Source of the DNA: DATNPX01 sp036702975
GTDB taxonomy: Bacteria; Cyanobacteriota; Vampirovibrionia; Obscuribacterales; Obscuribacteraceae
Assembly: GCA_036702975.1 (NCBI GenBank)
Contig: DATNPX010000030.1
Location: 124,001 to 188,000 of the forward strand
Length of the DNA: 64,000 bases
Reading direction: 5' to 3'
This document shows, piece by piece, positions 26,196 to 35,010 of this stretch (position 1 is the stretch's first letter; every line of letters starts with the position of its first letter). The position numbers and the translations under genes were made by a program. The notes beneath the pieces were generated by a model. The model worked only from the letters and a program-made list of their open reading frames with translations. It was not told the origin of the DNA and ran no database searches.

Positions 26196-27101
26196 TTACC
26201 TTCTGCCCGAAACCCGCGTGTTGCCTTGTGGTTGAGCCGCCTTAGGCAACTCGCTGTCATGTACGCCGAATTTCTGTCTATTTCTATAAAGCCAGACTGC
26301 GGCGATTGGTGTACCAATAGCGATACCTACGGTCGCTACTAATATCGCGATCAGAATCAGGTTAAGCCTAACTTCTAACTGCTCGAGTGGTCTGGATACA
26401 TTGGCTATCGGACCTTCCAAATGCTGAATTGGGGTCTTCAAGCTCTCAATGTCTTTTCTCATCCCGGCAATGTCGGTTCTAACACCAGAAAGCTGTCCTT
26501 GCATACCGTCAAGTTGCCTATGCATATTGCCTAGCGATCCCTGCACGCCGTCCATCTTGTGCTGCAATTTGATCATTGGCGGCTGAAGACTGGCGATTGG
26601 ACCTTCTAGTTTCATGATCTGCTGTTCGAGTTTAATACTCATACCTTCCAGATTCTCGACGGGACGCAGCAACTTCTTAATCGGATGGAAACCTTTAATT
26701 GGTGGTGCAGATGGTGGCACCAGGTCTTCTTTGCTGACCTTGACACCAGGTATTTGATTCACTACCTCTGCTGTGTCTCCGGCAGCCTTCTTCTGTTTCT
26801 CGGTAGGCTTGGTAGATAGTGTGTCTTTTTTCGAATCTGTCAACTTCCCTTTATTCGGAGACTTTTCTGTTTTGTCGGAACGCTTGCTTGTGCTCTTGTC
26901 TGCGTCTGTATCTGCATCTGCGGCTGCATCCGTACTGCCGCCGTTAAGCTTTTTTGCCTCTTGGATGTTTGAGTTCTTGGCCGCTTCTTTATCTGTTAGT
27001 TCTTGGTGACCCATCGATTGTGCTAATGCCGAGCATGTGCTGAATCCTAGAAATGCGCTTAAGAGAAGCGTATAGCAGACTTTTTTCGCTGATCCGATCA
27101 T
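26196..27101 (-). CDS. exported coiled-coil membrane-anchored protein
   Basis: A 301-residue protein with a signal peptide (residues about 7-27), a Lys/Asp/Ser/Thr-rich disordered segment (about 35-115), a long heptad-type region (about 140-240) built from short recurring units (LEGMSIKLEQQIMKLEGPIASLQPP, MHRQLDGMQGQLSGVRTDIAGMRKD, LKTPIQHLEGPIANV), one transmembrane helix (about 248-272) and a basic cytoplasmic tail. The repeats resemble phage-tail-like or anchoring coiled coils. Probably forms an oligomeric stalk outside the membrane. Function unknown. Confidence 0.65.
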   Translation of the reverse strand: MIGSAKKVCYTLLLSAFLGFSTCSALAQSMGHQELTDKEAAKNSNIQEAKKLNGGSTDAAADADTDADKSTSKRSDKTEKSPNKGKLTDSKKDTLSTKPTEKQKKAAGDTAEVVNQIPGVKVSKEDLVPPSAPPIKGFHPIKKLLRPVENLEGMSIKLEQQIMKLEGPIASLQPPMIKLQHKMDGVQGSLGNMHRQLDGMQGQLSGVRTDIAGMRKDIESLKTPIQHLEGPIANVSRPLEQLEVRLNLILIAILVATVGIAIGTPIAAVWLYRNRQKFGVHDSELPKAAQPQGNTRVSGRR

Positions 27102-27418
27102 GTGCGGTCCCCACTAATTGTGTATTGTTCTGGGTTTGCTTTTGTTTCTCTGTGCGACGGCAAAGAGGTGGGTCTCGGTTCCTCAATCTTTGAATAACGT
27201 TGCAAATGGCACCTCTTGTGCTCTTGCATCTCTAATGTGCGTTTCTCTTGCGGCTCTTTAAAGTCACTCATAGGCTACAAGTTGAACCTAGTCCGTAGGC
27301 ATTGGCACTTCGGAGTACGGAACTTTCGTGGCACTATCTCTTCTAGAAATTGGGTTACTGCCAGGCGATTTGTTGGACCACCGCTCAAATCCACTCCTGA
27401 AATTCAGAGGAAAGTATC
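27102..27418. other. intergenic region between divergent genes
   Basis: This region separates the divergent coiled-coil and dehydrogenase genes and must hold promoters for both. AGAGGAAAG at the right end is the ribosome binding site of the dehydrogenase gene. No convincing gene, repeat or palindrome was seen. Confidence 0.4.
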
Positions 27419-28435
27419 ATGAAGAGTGCCGCCGGAATCGCGAAAATGCTTGGGCTCGGGTTGGCTGGATTTGCTGCCGGAGCCTATCTTGTTAGACAAG
27501 CTCGGAAGGTAGATTTGAAGAACTCGGTCGTCTTGATTATGGGTGGTTCACGTGGGCTGGCATTGGAGTTGGCGCGCTGCTTTGCTGCTGAAGGCGCGAT
27601 TTTGGCTTTGGCTGCCCGAGACAGTAGAGAGTTAGCTGAGGCGCGTAAGAAGCTCGACTTGCCTGAGGCTCGTTTGTATACATTCGTGTGTGATGTAACC
27701 AATTCTAGTCAGGTCAATGGTGCCATTGCCGCAGTTGAGAGACAAGTCGGTGAAGTCGATGTGCTTGTTAACAATGCTGGTTTGATCGAAGTTGGTCCGA
27801 TGGAAGTGCAAACGATTGAAGATTACAACGACTCGATGGACACTCACTTTTGGGGACCGCTTTATGCCACCGAGGCTGTTGTGCCGAGCATGAGACGCAG
27901 ACGTAGAGGCCGTATTGTTAACATTGCCTCTATCGCAGGTTTGGTGAGTGTGCCCCATCTTTTGCCCTATTGTGCAAGCAAGCACGCGTTAGTTGGATTT
28001 TCCGAAGGTTTACGCACTGAATTGCTCAAGGACAATATCTTTGTCACGACAGTATGCCCCGGTTTGATGCGTACCGGCAGCCCGCGCAACGCAAATTTCA
28101 AAGGACACAATCGAATCGAATTTGCTTTGTTCTCTTTACTTGATGCGCTGCCGTTTACAAGTATCAGCGCCGCTAAAGCTGCCTCGCAAATCGTAAGGGC
28201 CTGCAAACATGGCGATGCTAATCTTGTCATTTCCATACAAGCGCAAGCTGCCAAGCTGGTGCACTCGCTGGCACCCGAATTTGCCAGTGATCTCTTTGGG
28301 TTGTCTAACATCATTCTGCCTGGCGAAGGCGGCATTGGCACTGCTAGCGCAAAAGGACGGGACAGCGAAAGCGCTATCTCACCATCGATTTTGACCGTAC
28401 TTTCTGAGTTGGCTGCTCTAAGAAATAACGAATAA
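27419..28435 (+). CDS. short-chain dehydrogenase/reductase, membrane-anchored
   Basis: A 338-residue SDR oxidoreductase. A hydrophobic N-terminus (about residues 5-25) probably anchors it to the membrane. The Rossmann fold follows, with VVLIMGGSRGLALELA (TGxxxGxG variant for NAD(P)), NNAGLIEVGPMEV, and the catalytic Ser in NIASIAGLVSVPHLLP with YCASK. The tail beyond residue 250 is longer than in classical SDRs and rich in Ala and Ser. Substrate unknown; anchored SDRs often act on lipids or retinol-like compounds, which is a guess here. It is monocistronic and followed by tRNA-Glu on the opposite strand. Confidence 0.85.
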   Translation: MKSAAGIAKMLGLGLAGFAAGAYLVRQARKVDLKNSVVLIMGGSRGLALELARCFAAEGAILALAARDSRELAEARKKLDLPEARLYTFVCDVTNSSQVNGAIAAVERQVGEVDVLVNNAGLIEVGPMEVQTIEDYNDSMDTHFWGPLYATEAVVPSMRRRRRGRIVNIASIAGLVSVPHLLPYCASKHALVGFSEGLRTELLKDNIFVTTVCPGLMRTGSPRNANFKGHNRIEFALFSLLDALPFTSISAAKAASQIVRACKHGDANLVISIQAQAAKLVHSLAPEFASDLFGLSNIILPGEGGIGTASAKGRDSESAISPSILTVLSELAALRNNE

Positions 28436-28459
28436 CGACTTGTTGCCGTCGAGAAAACT

Positions 28460-28532
28460 TACCCCCAAGGGGATTCGAACCCCTGTTACCTCCGTGAAAG
28501 GGAGGTGTCCTAGGCCTCTAGACGATGGGGGC
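28460..28532 (-). tRNA. tRNA-Glu (anticodon UUC)
   Basis: The minus strand folds into a full cloverleaf: acceptor GCCCCCA paired with TGGGGGT, anticodon stem CCTCC/GGAGG with loop CTTTCAC giving anticodon TTC, and T-arm AGGGG-TTCGAAT-CCCCT. Discriminator A at 28460. CCA is not encoded. Confidence 0.97.
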
Positions 28533-28701
28533 AACTAGGCGCGCTACTCCGGCAACGGTCAGCCAGAATAACAAAATCGAATGATCAGTGTCAACTCGAC
28601 CGTCCATAACGTTACTATTTCTAAGTATTTGCAGACACCCTATCGTGCGGCAGGGGCGGGCTCGACCGCAACGTAAACTTAAAATAGATGCATTTGCTTA
28701 T

Positions 28702-28768
28702 CTGAGAATTCCCTTCAATTCTCAGCCACTCGCTGAATATTCCATGACATTCCATGAATATTCCATGA
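28702..28768. repeat. inverted repeat plus three phased ATTCCATGA repeats
   Basis: A perfect 9-bp inverted repeat CTGAGAATT-CCCTTC-AATTCTCAG (28702-28725) is followed by three exact copies of ATTCCATGA at 28739-28747, 28749-28757 and 28760-28768. The copies are 10 and 11 bases apart, i.e. one helical turn, on the same face of the DNA, and lie 50-80 bases upstream of the radical SAM gene. This is the pattern of an operator for cooperative binding. Confidence 0.6.
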
Positions 28769-28818
28769 CAACCAGGTGCTGGTCATGGTTCAATTAACTT
28801 TCCGCACAACTGAGCGCC

Positions 28819-29775
28819 ATGGACCCTTATACTTTTCGGAACGACCCGCAACTTAAGACCTTCAACAACTACCTGCGCGAGCGGTTTCAGGCTCGTGTCT
28901 ACCGCGTTCCGATTGATGCTGGTTTTACTTGTCCTAATCGCGATGGTGTACGTGCCTTTGGCGGATGCACTTTTTGTGACGACCGCGGCTCTGGTGCTCC
29001 GACTATAGCGCCGGAATTGAGTGTGCAGCAGCAACTGCGCACGGGCATCGAGCGCGTCAGGAAGCGCTTCAAGGCCCAGAAGTTCCTTGCTTATTTTCAA
29101 GCGTTTACTAACACCTATGCACCCGAAGCGTCGCTTAGACGTTTGTATGATGTTGCGCTGGCGGAACCAGATGTCGTCGGGCTGTGCATCGGCACGCGCC
29201 CTGATTGCCTCGAGGACAACATCCTCGATATGTTAGCCGAGTACCATGAAAAGACGTTCGTCTGGTTGGAAGTAGGCTTGCAGACAGCTGTCAATCGAAC
29301 TCTCGATGCCATCAATCGTGGGCACTCAGCAGAGGAGTTCTTCGATGCGGTGGGTCGTGCACAAAGACGAGGATTGTTTTTAGCCACCCACCTTATCTTT
29401 GGTTTGCCGGGCGAGACCCGCGATGAGATGCTTGATACCGTTCGCAAAGTTGCGGCAAGCGGCGTTCAAGGCGTCAAGATTCATCAATTGTGCGTATATA
29501 AAGGTACGCCGATGGCGACCCAATACGAAAACGGCGAATTCCAGCTGCTTTCGGAAGAGAACTATGTCGAACTTGTTGCTGATGCCCTGGAATTGTTGTC
29601 GCCTGATCAAATTGTCATGCGTTTGATCGCGGAAGGTCCTGCGGCGGACATTGTTGCGCCCGCCTGGGCGTTAGATAAGCGTCCTTTGCTCGAGCGAATC
29701 AACAAAGTCTTGCTCGAGCGAGGCACAAAGCAGGGTTGTAAGTTTGAAGGGCAAGCAACTTTTGCGGTGCGTTGA
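28819..29775 (+). CDS. YhcC-type radical SAM protein
   Basis: A 318-residue radical SAM enzyme of the TIGR01212/YhcC group. The iron-sulfur cysteines are Cys38, Cys50 and Cys53 in FTCPN...GGCTFCDD, an unusual wide spacing that is typical of this group and of Elp3-like enzymes. The GTRPDCLED, WLEVGLQT and HLIFGLPGE segments form the SAM-binding barrel. The reaction is not established. Alone on the plus strand after tRNA-Glu, with the phased repeats upstream suggesting specific regulation. Confidence 0.9.
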   Translation: MDPYTFRNDPQLKTFNNYLRERFQARVYRVPIDAGFTCPNRDGVRAFGGCTFCDDRGSGAPTIAPELSVQQQLRTGIERVRKRFKAQKFLAYFQAFTNTYAPEASLRRLYDVALAEPDVVGLCIGTRPDCLEDNILDMLAEYHEKTFVWLEVGLQTAVNRTLDAINRGHSAEEFFDAVGRAQRRGLFLATHLIFGLPGETRDEMLDTVRKVAASGVQGVKIHQLCVYKGTPMATQYENGEFQLLSEENYVELVADALELLSPDQIVMRLIAEGPAADIVAPAWALDKRPLLERINKVLLERGTKQGCKFEGQATFAVR

Positions 29776-29833
29776 GTTGCGACGCGTCTGCGAAAACCAA
29801 AGAGAGGGCGAGCTGAGAGTTGAAAACAGTTCG

Positions 29834-30826
29834 TCAGTTCGCTGACAAGACCGGTGCTGTTTTATTTTGACCGCGAGCGAGGATAGCTGCTCCGACGATG
29901 CCGGCGAAGTCTCCGAGTTCTGCTTTTACGATCTCAATTTTGCGTGCTGGAATCTTTAAGCATCGGCGTTTTGCTTCTTTTGTTGCCACTTGCAAATACA
30001 GTTCGACTGCCTCAACGAGCCCGCCGCCTACGACGATTCGCGCTGGATTGTAGAAGTTGATCACGTTGGCTAAGCCCATGCCGAAATATCGCGCGGTTTC
30101 GGTGACGTTGGTGGTCACCAAATGATCACCGTTGCTCACTGCGTTAGCAATCGCCTTGGCTCGTAAGATGCCTTTGGTCATGTCGACCTTGTCACGAATA
30201 CTAGATTCAAGCCCACGATTCAAATCGGAGAGAATTGCTTTTGCCAGTGCCGTCCTCGAAGCATAAGCCTCAAGGCAGCCAAAGGCGCCGCACCCGCAGA
30301 GCTTACCGTCGGGGAAAAGGAGCATGTGCCCTATCTCACCGGCAGTACCTGTGGCCCCATGCAATATATTGCCGTTAAACACGACACCAGAGCCGATACC
30401 GGTGCCGACAAATACACAGATAAAGTTTGAGCAGTTGCGACCGGCGCCAAAATTCATTTCGCCAAGAGTCGCAACTTCCACGTCGTTGCCGAGAAAGCAT
30501 GGAATTTTGTAATAGGCCGACAAAGGTTCCGCAAGGGGAAGTTCCTGGGCGCCGATGTTGACAGCATCTAGAAGAATTCCTCTCTGCCGGTCAACCATGC
30601 CTGCAGCACCTATACCGATGCCAACTATTTTCTTGCGGTCGACCGTGCCGTCCTGCAAGGCTTCGTCGATGACCGTTATTAGTCGCTTGACGACATCCGC
30701 TTCTTCATGCACCTGTCTCGTCTTTTTCTTTGCGGCGGCCACCAGCTTGCCTGTTTCCAGGTTGACTACGCCAGCGGAGATTTTGGTACCACCGAAATCA
30801 ACACCTATCGCAAATCTTTCGCCCAC
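29834..30826 (-). CDS. ROK-family sugar kinase (glucokinase-like)
   Basis: A 330-residue kinase of the ROK family, likely phosphorylating glucose or a related hexose with ATP. The N-terminal phosphate motif is IGVDFGGTKISAGVV; the second is VFVGTGIGSGVVFNGN; the HxxxCxCGxxGCxE zinc motif appears as GHMLLFPDGKLCGCGAFGCLEAYAS, where the His and three Cys are intact. ROK repressors share the fold but have an N-terminal helix-turn-helix, which is absent, so this is a kinase. Substrate could also be N-acetylglucosamine or mannose. GTG start. Confidence 0.9.
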   Translation of the reverse strand: MGERFAIGVDFGGTKISAGVVNLETGKLVAAAKKKTRQVHEEADVVKRLITVIDEALQDGTVDRKKIVGIGIGAAGMVDRQRGILLDAVNIGAQELPLAEPLSAYYKIPCFLGNDVEVATLGEMNFGAGRNCSNFICVFVGTGIGSGVVFNGNILHGATGTAGEIGHMLLFPDGKLCGCGAFGCLEAYASRTALAKAILSDLNRGLESSIRDKVDMTKGILRAKAIANAVSNGDHLVTTNVTETARYFGMGLANVINFYNPARIVVGGGLVEAVELYLQVATKEAKRRCLKIPARKIEIVKAELGDFAGIVGAAILARGQNKTAPVLSAN

Positions 30827-30918
30827 CAGCGCTCACTCCCAGACCACCTCATAGACGTTGGCATTTTAATACACTTCAAGCTGCTCGAAGTGAGAAAAAG
30901 AGAAGTGAGGAGAACAGA

Positions 30919-32520
30919 CTACGGTGTGATCGCTTGTGCCTGGAGTGAATCATCAATGCTCGTCGCCTGCGAGTCTGCCTGCATGCGGTCTGTTCTCACC
31001 GACATCGGCAATGCTGCCGTAATGTCCTTACCTACAGTGGTGATTTCACCTAGAGTCTGAGCAACGTCAGAGCCATTGGTGGCATCAGACAAGTCTTGCG
31101 GCTCATCGTCACGTGCGGGTTGCGCTTTCTTAGCTGCGGTGCTTGTGGCCATGTTGCGCTTATCGAGCACAACGATTGAGCTGGCGACGCGACGCTGGCT
31201 GGCGTTAGCGTTGCGAGTCACGGTATTGCCGTGTACGACCATAGTTGTAGAGCCGCCACCATCTAGGTTCATTGCATCAACTGCACCTAGATTGTGTAGA
31301 AACTTGGCTACATCCCACAAAGTGTGCGGACCTTCAACAGTCGTCAACAGAAGGTGATTATTGGCTGTCACTCCGATAGCCGTGCGGGCACGGATTTGGC
31401 TGCCAGTCCAGGCTTTTCTGAAGTTTTCGTCCTTGAGGTCGACAAAGAGGCTGCCGTCCTTGACGAGCATTGGTCCACCGCTCACGGCTTCTACTACGTC
31501 TTGCCAATCGCCGGGCTTGGTGTGCCAGGAGAGCTGTACGTTGTCACCTCGACGTAGCGAGGATATGGCACCATCTTTGGTGTCGCTAAGAACAAATCCA
31601 CCGTAAGGAATTCCGATCGATTGCGCATCGACTGAGTCTTGAACTTGACCTTGCGCGTTCACCGATACGAGGTGTCCGGTCAAAGGTGTGCGGACATATG
31701 AGCCCCAGCGTCTCGTGTAGGCAATCAAATGTGAGCCGTGCCGCCGCGGTTGATTGATATTATTCACCCAGACGTTATCGACGTCAGCGTTGGAAGAGCT
31801 AAGCAAGCCGTTGAGGCTGACTCGGTCGATCTTCACTTTGCCGCTACGGTCGATGCCCATGGAGACTCTGTCGAATATGGGACCGGCAACCCATTCCCCG
31901 TCCACTATCAATGTGCCGAGCGGAGTGCCGTCCTTCTTGAAATAATTGGCGTTGATGGCTGCCAACGCTTTGCTTTCGCGAGCATGGTCGGCCACATCTT
32001 TGAGTCTGTCGAAGCTCTCACCAGCCATGTATGGTTGCACTTTTACCGGCGCTCGCTCCATGTCGACGTCAATGACGTTAATAGAGAGAGGTCCGCGTAC
32101 AAATTTGTGCACTACCCCTGGTGCTACAGTCTCGGATTGCAAATTGGCGATGAAATTCTGCGGCGGGATCGGTTTAGCTGCAGTTGCGACTTCAGCCTCC
32201 CATTTGCCGTTTTTGCCTCTCTTGCCCTTTTTGCCGTGCAAAGCCAAGTGGCTTTTTCCGGCTTTGTTCGCACCCTTCTGGAGTGTATTCGTCTGTGCTG
32301 TCTGGCGGTGGCTTGAAGATGCAACGGTCTGGTGTTGTTGGTTGCTTCTTCGTACTGCCGACCCCAGTTTGAGCGTCAGCGGTCCATGTGCTCTTACAAA
32401 AGCATCGGCTGCGCTTGAGGCGACTGTTCCAGCCGTTAACGCTGATGCCAGCAGCAGATTTAAGACTCTGCTTGTCGAAATCTTGTTATTTGAACTGACT
32501 GATTGTTGTGTCTGTGTCAT
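30919..32520 (-). CDS. exported phosphodiester glycosidase (NAGPA) domain protein
   Basis: A 533-residue exported protein. The signal peptide is followed by a basic Gln/Lys/Gly-rich stretch to about residue 115, then the phosphodiester glycosidase domain (about 135-440). Hallmarks are AAINANYFKKDGTPLGTLIVDGEWV, GIPYGGFVLSD, RTAIGVTANNHLLLTTVEG and AVDAMNLDGGGSTTMVVHG. Homologues include the mammalian uncovering enzyme and bacterial SPOR-linked exopolysaccharide proteins; here a role in cell-wall or exopolysaccharide processing is inferred. The tail (445-533) is acidic and low complexity. TTG-ATG adjoin at the start; ATG 32520 follows AGGAACC. Confidence 0.85.
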   Translation of the reverse strand: MTQTQQSVSSNNKISTSRVLNLLLASALTAGTVASSAADAFVRAHGPLTLKLGSAVRRSNQQHQTVASSSHRQTAQTNTLQKGANKAGKSHLALHGKKGKRGKNGKWEAEVATAAKPIPPQNFIANLQSETVAPGVVHKFVRGPLSINVIDVDMERAPVKVQPYMAGESFDRLKDVADHARESKALAAINANYFKKDGTPLGTLIVDGEWVAGPIFDRVSMGIDRSGKVKIDRVSLNGLLSSSNADVDNVWVNNINQPRRHGSHLIAYTRRWGSYVRTPLTGHLVSVNAQGQVQDSVDAQSIGIPYGGFVLSDTKDGAISSLRRGDNVQLSWHTKPGDWQDVVEAVSGGPMLVKDGSLFVDLKDENFRKAWTGSQIRARTAIGVTANNHLLLTTVEGPHTLWDVAKFLHNLGAVDAMNLDGGGSTTMVVHGNTVTRNANASQRRVASSIVVLDKRNMATSTAAKKAQPARDDEPQDLSDATNGSDVAQTLGEITTVGKDITAALPMSVRTDRMQADSQATSIDDSLQAQAITP

Positions 32521-32523
32521 CAA

Positions 32524-32883
32524 GGTTCCTAAGTCAAAACGCGACGACTGGTCGTCTCCCTCGTGATCTTTTTATACCCCGAGACACTATGGTTTAACAG
32601 TATTGACAAAAAGAAAAATTCGGCCTTGATTGGCTCTACAACAGGGTTTTAAGAAATAGGGATAACTCTATTGAACACCGCTTGACTGGCTGTTCGCGAA
32701 CGCGAACTCGACTGGAAATCAGGTCAGGCTCAAGCTTTACGGAAGTTGGTGTTGCCAATAGACGCGAGCTGAGGACTGGAAAATCATCATCGTTGGTATA
32801 TGCCATTGATATGGTAATCGTATTTTCTCAGACACTGGCGAGCTAGATTAATTCGATTCTTTTTTTTGGTTTGGTTGTTTGGT
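32524..32883. other. intergenic region with palindromes between glycosidase and glyQ
   Basis: No gene is seen. GACGAC-TG-GTCGTC (32543-32556) is a perfect inverted repeat about 25 bases before the glycosidase start. GTTCGCGAAC (32692-32701) is a perfect palindrome nested in TTCGCG-AA-CGCGAA (32693-32706). A TATAAAAAG on the minus strand near 32571 could be a -10 region for the glycosidase gene. The right part is downstream of glyQ and shows no clear terminator. Confidence 0.4.
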
Positions 32884-33849
32884 CTAACCAGATTGCTTGG
32901 AAATTGCTTTTGCAGAGTTCGCTTTTGATTTTGCTTCTTTTTCGCGATAGAAATCTATCGCAGCCTGACGCTCGGCTTGCGGCAAAAGTGGGAAACCTTG
33001 CTCCAGCCGCTGTTTCAAATACTGCCCGGCCAGTCTTTCCGAAAGCCTTCTGATTTTCAGGATATGAGCCATGCGTTCATCCCTTCCGAGAACGCCACGC
33101 GCATCCAACAAGTTGAATGTGTGGGAACACTTGAGGATCTGCTCATAGGCCGGCATTACCAGATTTTTGTCCAGAAGCCGCATGGACTCGGCTTCGTGCT
33201 CGGCGAACTGACTGTGCAAAATCCGTGCGTCGCTTTCATCGAAATTGTAGATCGATTGCTCAACTTCGTTCGTATGATAAAGCTCACCGTATGTGACGTT
33301 GGCGTTCCATTTGAGGTCGAAAACGCTTTCCACATTTTGCAAGTACATAGAGATACGTTCGACACCATACGTAATCTCTGCTGCTACCGGCTTGACGTCC
33401 AATCCGCCAGCCTGCTGAAAATAAGTGAACTGAGTAATTTCCATACCGTCCAGCCAGACTTCCCAACCGACACCCCACGCCCCCAAAGTGGGCGACTCCC
33501 AATTGTCTTCAACGAAGCGTATGTCGTGGTCGAGAGGATTGATTCCCAATACTTTGAGACTTTCTAAATAGAGTTCCTGCACATTGTCCGGCGATGGTTT
33601 GAGAATTACTTGATATTGGAAGTAATGCTGCAATCTGTTCGGATTTTGCCCGTATCGCCCGTCAGTTGGTCTTCTGCAGGAATCAGCGCAAGCCATGAAC
33701 CAGGGTTCCGGACCGATGACACGCAGAAAGGTGCCTGGACTCATGGTCGACGCCCCCTTTTCCAAGTCGTAAGCCTGCATGATGACGCAACCTTGCGCTT
33801 CCCAGAAGGCGTTTAGCTGATGAATTACTTGTTGAAAGGGCAACGACAT
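32884..33849 (-). CDS. glyQ: glycyl-tRNA synthetase alpha subunit
   Basis: The alpha subunit holds the class II catalytic core of the heterotetrameric (alpha2beta2) bacterial glycyl-tRNA synthetase. The family start FQQVIHQLNAFWEAQGCVIMQAYDLEKGASTMSPGTFLR, the YGQNPNRLQHYFQYQVILKPSP segment, and LGAWGVGWEVWLDGMEITQFTYFQQ are near-invariant. At 321 residues it is a little longer than usual, from a Lys/Ala/Ser-rich tail. The beta subunit gene glyS is not in the window, so the two are not in one operon here. Confidence 0.97.
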   Translation of the reverse strand: MSLPFQQVIHQLNAFWEAQGCVIMQAYDLEKGASTMSPGTFLRVIGPEPWFMACADSCRRPTDGRYGQNPNRLQHYFQYQVILKPSPDNVQELYLESLKVLGINPLDHDIRFVEDNWESPTLGAWGVGWEVWLDGMEITQFTYFQQAGGLDVKPVAAEITYGVERISMYLQNVESVFDLKWNANVTYGELYHTNEVEQSIYNFDESDARILHSQFAEHEAESMRLLDKNLVMPAYEQILKCSHTFNLLDARGVLGRDERMAHILKIRRLSERLAGQYLKQRLEQGFPLLPQAERQAAIDFYREKEAKSKANSAKAISKQSG

Positions 33850-34038
33850 ATCTGAAACCCGGCTCGGTGGCTGATAAGTCTAACATGGGTTCGCCGTGCC
33901 CCAAGCGACTCATAAGATTGTTTCGAGGTCTTTGGCGGCTAAACTAGGTTCACCAGGTGTCTAGAAAATGGAATGCCCGGGCATAAGGGCCGTGGATCGC
34001 CCATTCTCAGCGCCTCACATACAGAAGAAGGAGACCGT

Positions 34039-35010
34039 GTGAAACAAGATTTGGCGGGAGCGCCCAGAGTCTCGGCACCGGCGGTGTCGGAGCTAAGCAT
34101 GAAAGCGCAGCAGCTGTTGGGTAATGTCAACAGGGTGCTGGTCGGTCAGACCCATGCATCTAAGTTGGCTGTTGTTGCCTTTTTCGCTGGAGGTCATGTT
34201 CTAATCGAGGACGTTCCCGGTGTAGGTAAAACACTGTTGGCCAAAAGTTTGGCCATGTCAGTGCATGCATCGTTCAAGCGTGTTCAATGTACGCCTGACC
34301 TTTTGCCCTCGGACGTTTCGGGTGTGAGCATATTCGACCAACGAGAAGGTTGTTTCAAGTTTATTCCGGGACCAATTTTTACCAATATTCTGCTCGCAGA
34401 CGAAATCAATAGAGCCACTCCCCGAACGCAATCCAGTTTGCTGGAAGCTATGGAAGAAAATCAGGTCACTACTGACGGTGCCACGCGTCCGCTACCTGAA
34501 TTGTTTTTTGTAATTGCCACTGAAAACCCGATTGAATACCACGGTACTTTCCCTCTGCCTGAAGCGCAGCTCGACCGTTTCATGCTCTCACTCTCTCTTG
34601 GTTATCCAAAGATTGAAGACGAAATCGAGATTCTAGATAAGACTCTGGAAAATGATTCTTTCAGTGTTGAGGCTGTTTTGACTGAAGCTGAGGTTATTGC
34701 AGCACGCAACGCCATTAAGGCTGTCTTCGTCGATCCGTCTATCAAAAGATACATCGTCAACATCGTTAGCAGCACGCGAAAGAATCCAGCGATCGTGCTT
34801 GGAGTCAGCCCTCGCGGCAGCCAATTGTTGATGCGTGCAGCTCAATCAGCCGCGTTTTTGGAAGGACGCAATTATGTTCGTCCTGAAGACATAAAAATGG
34901 TGGCGCCATTTGTTTTAGGGCACCGTGTAATTCCAAAGATAAGAGACAATCGCGTCAGTCATGCAGATCTCATTGAACGAGTACTGGAACAAGTCGCCGT
35001 TCCTGTCTAA
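34039..35010 (+). CDS. MoxR-family AAA ATPase
   Basis: A 323-residue MoxR AAA ATPase, a chaperone-like enzyme that helps activate partner proteins with von Willebrand or DUF58 domains. Walker A is EDVPGVGKTLLAKSL, Walker B ILLADEINRATPRTQSSLLEAMEE, and sensor residues lie in IATENPIEYHGTFPLPEAQLDRF. The GTG at 34039 follows AAGGAGA; the longer frame from 33973 has no such site. It is the first gene of the moxR-DUF58-transglutaminase cassette and its 3' end overlaps the next gene by 50 bases. Confidence 0.92.
   Translation: MKQDLAGAPRVSAPAVSELSMKAQQLLGNVNRVLVGQTHASKLAVVAFFAGGHVLIEDVPGVGKTLLAKSLAMSVHASFKRVQCTPDLLPSDVSGVSIFDQREGCFKFIPGPIFTNILLADEINRATPRTQSSLLEAMEENQVTTDGATRPLPELFFVIATENPIEYHGTFPLPEAQLDRFMLSLSLGYPKIEDEIEILDKTLENDSFSVEAVLTEAEVIAARNAIKAVFVDPSIKRYIVNIVSSTRKNPAIVLGVSPRGSQLLMRAAQSAAFLEGRNYVRPEDIKMVAPFVLGHRVIPKIRDNRVSHADLIERVLEQVAVPV

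Noticed and set aside
28739..28768. CRISPR-like array
   Set aside because: Three nine-base repeats with one- and two-base gaps cannot be a CRISPR array, which needs longer repeats and spacers.
33850..33972. possible T-box riboswitch before glyQ
   Set aside because: The space is too short and shows no T-box sequence or terminator.
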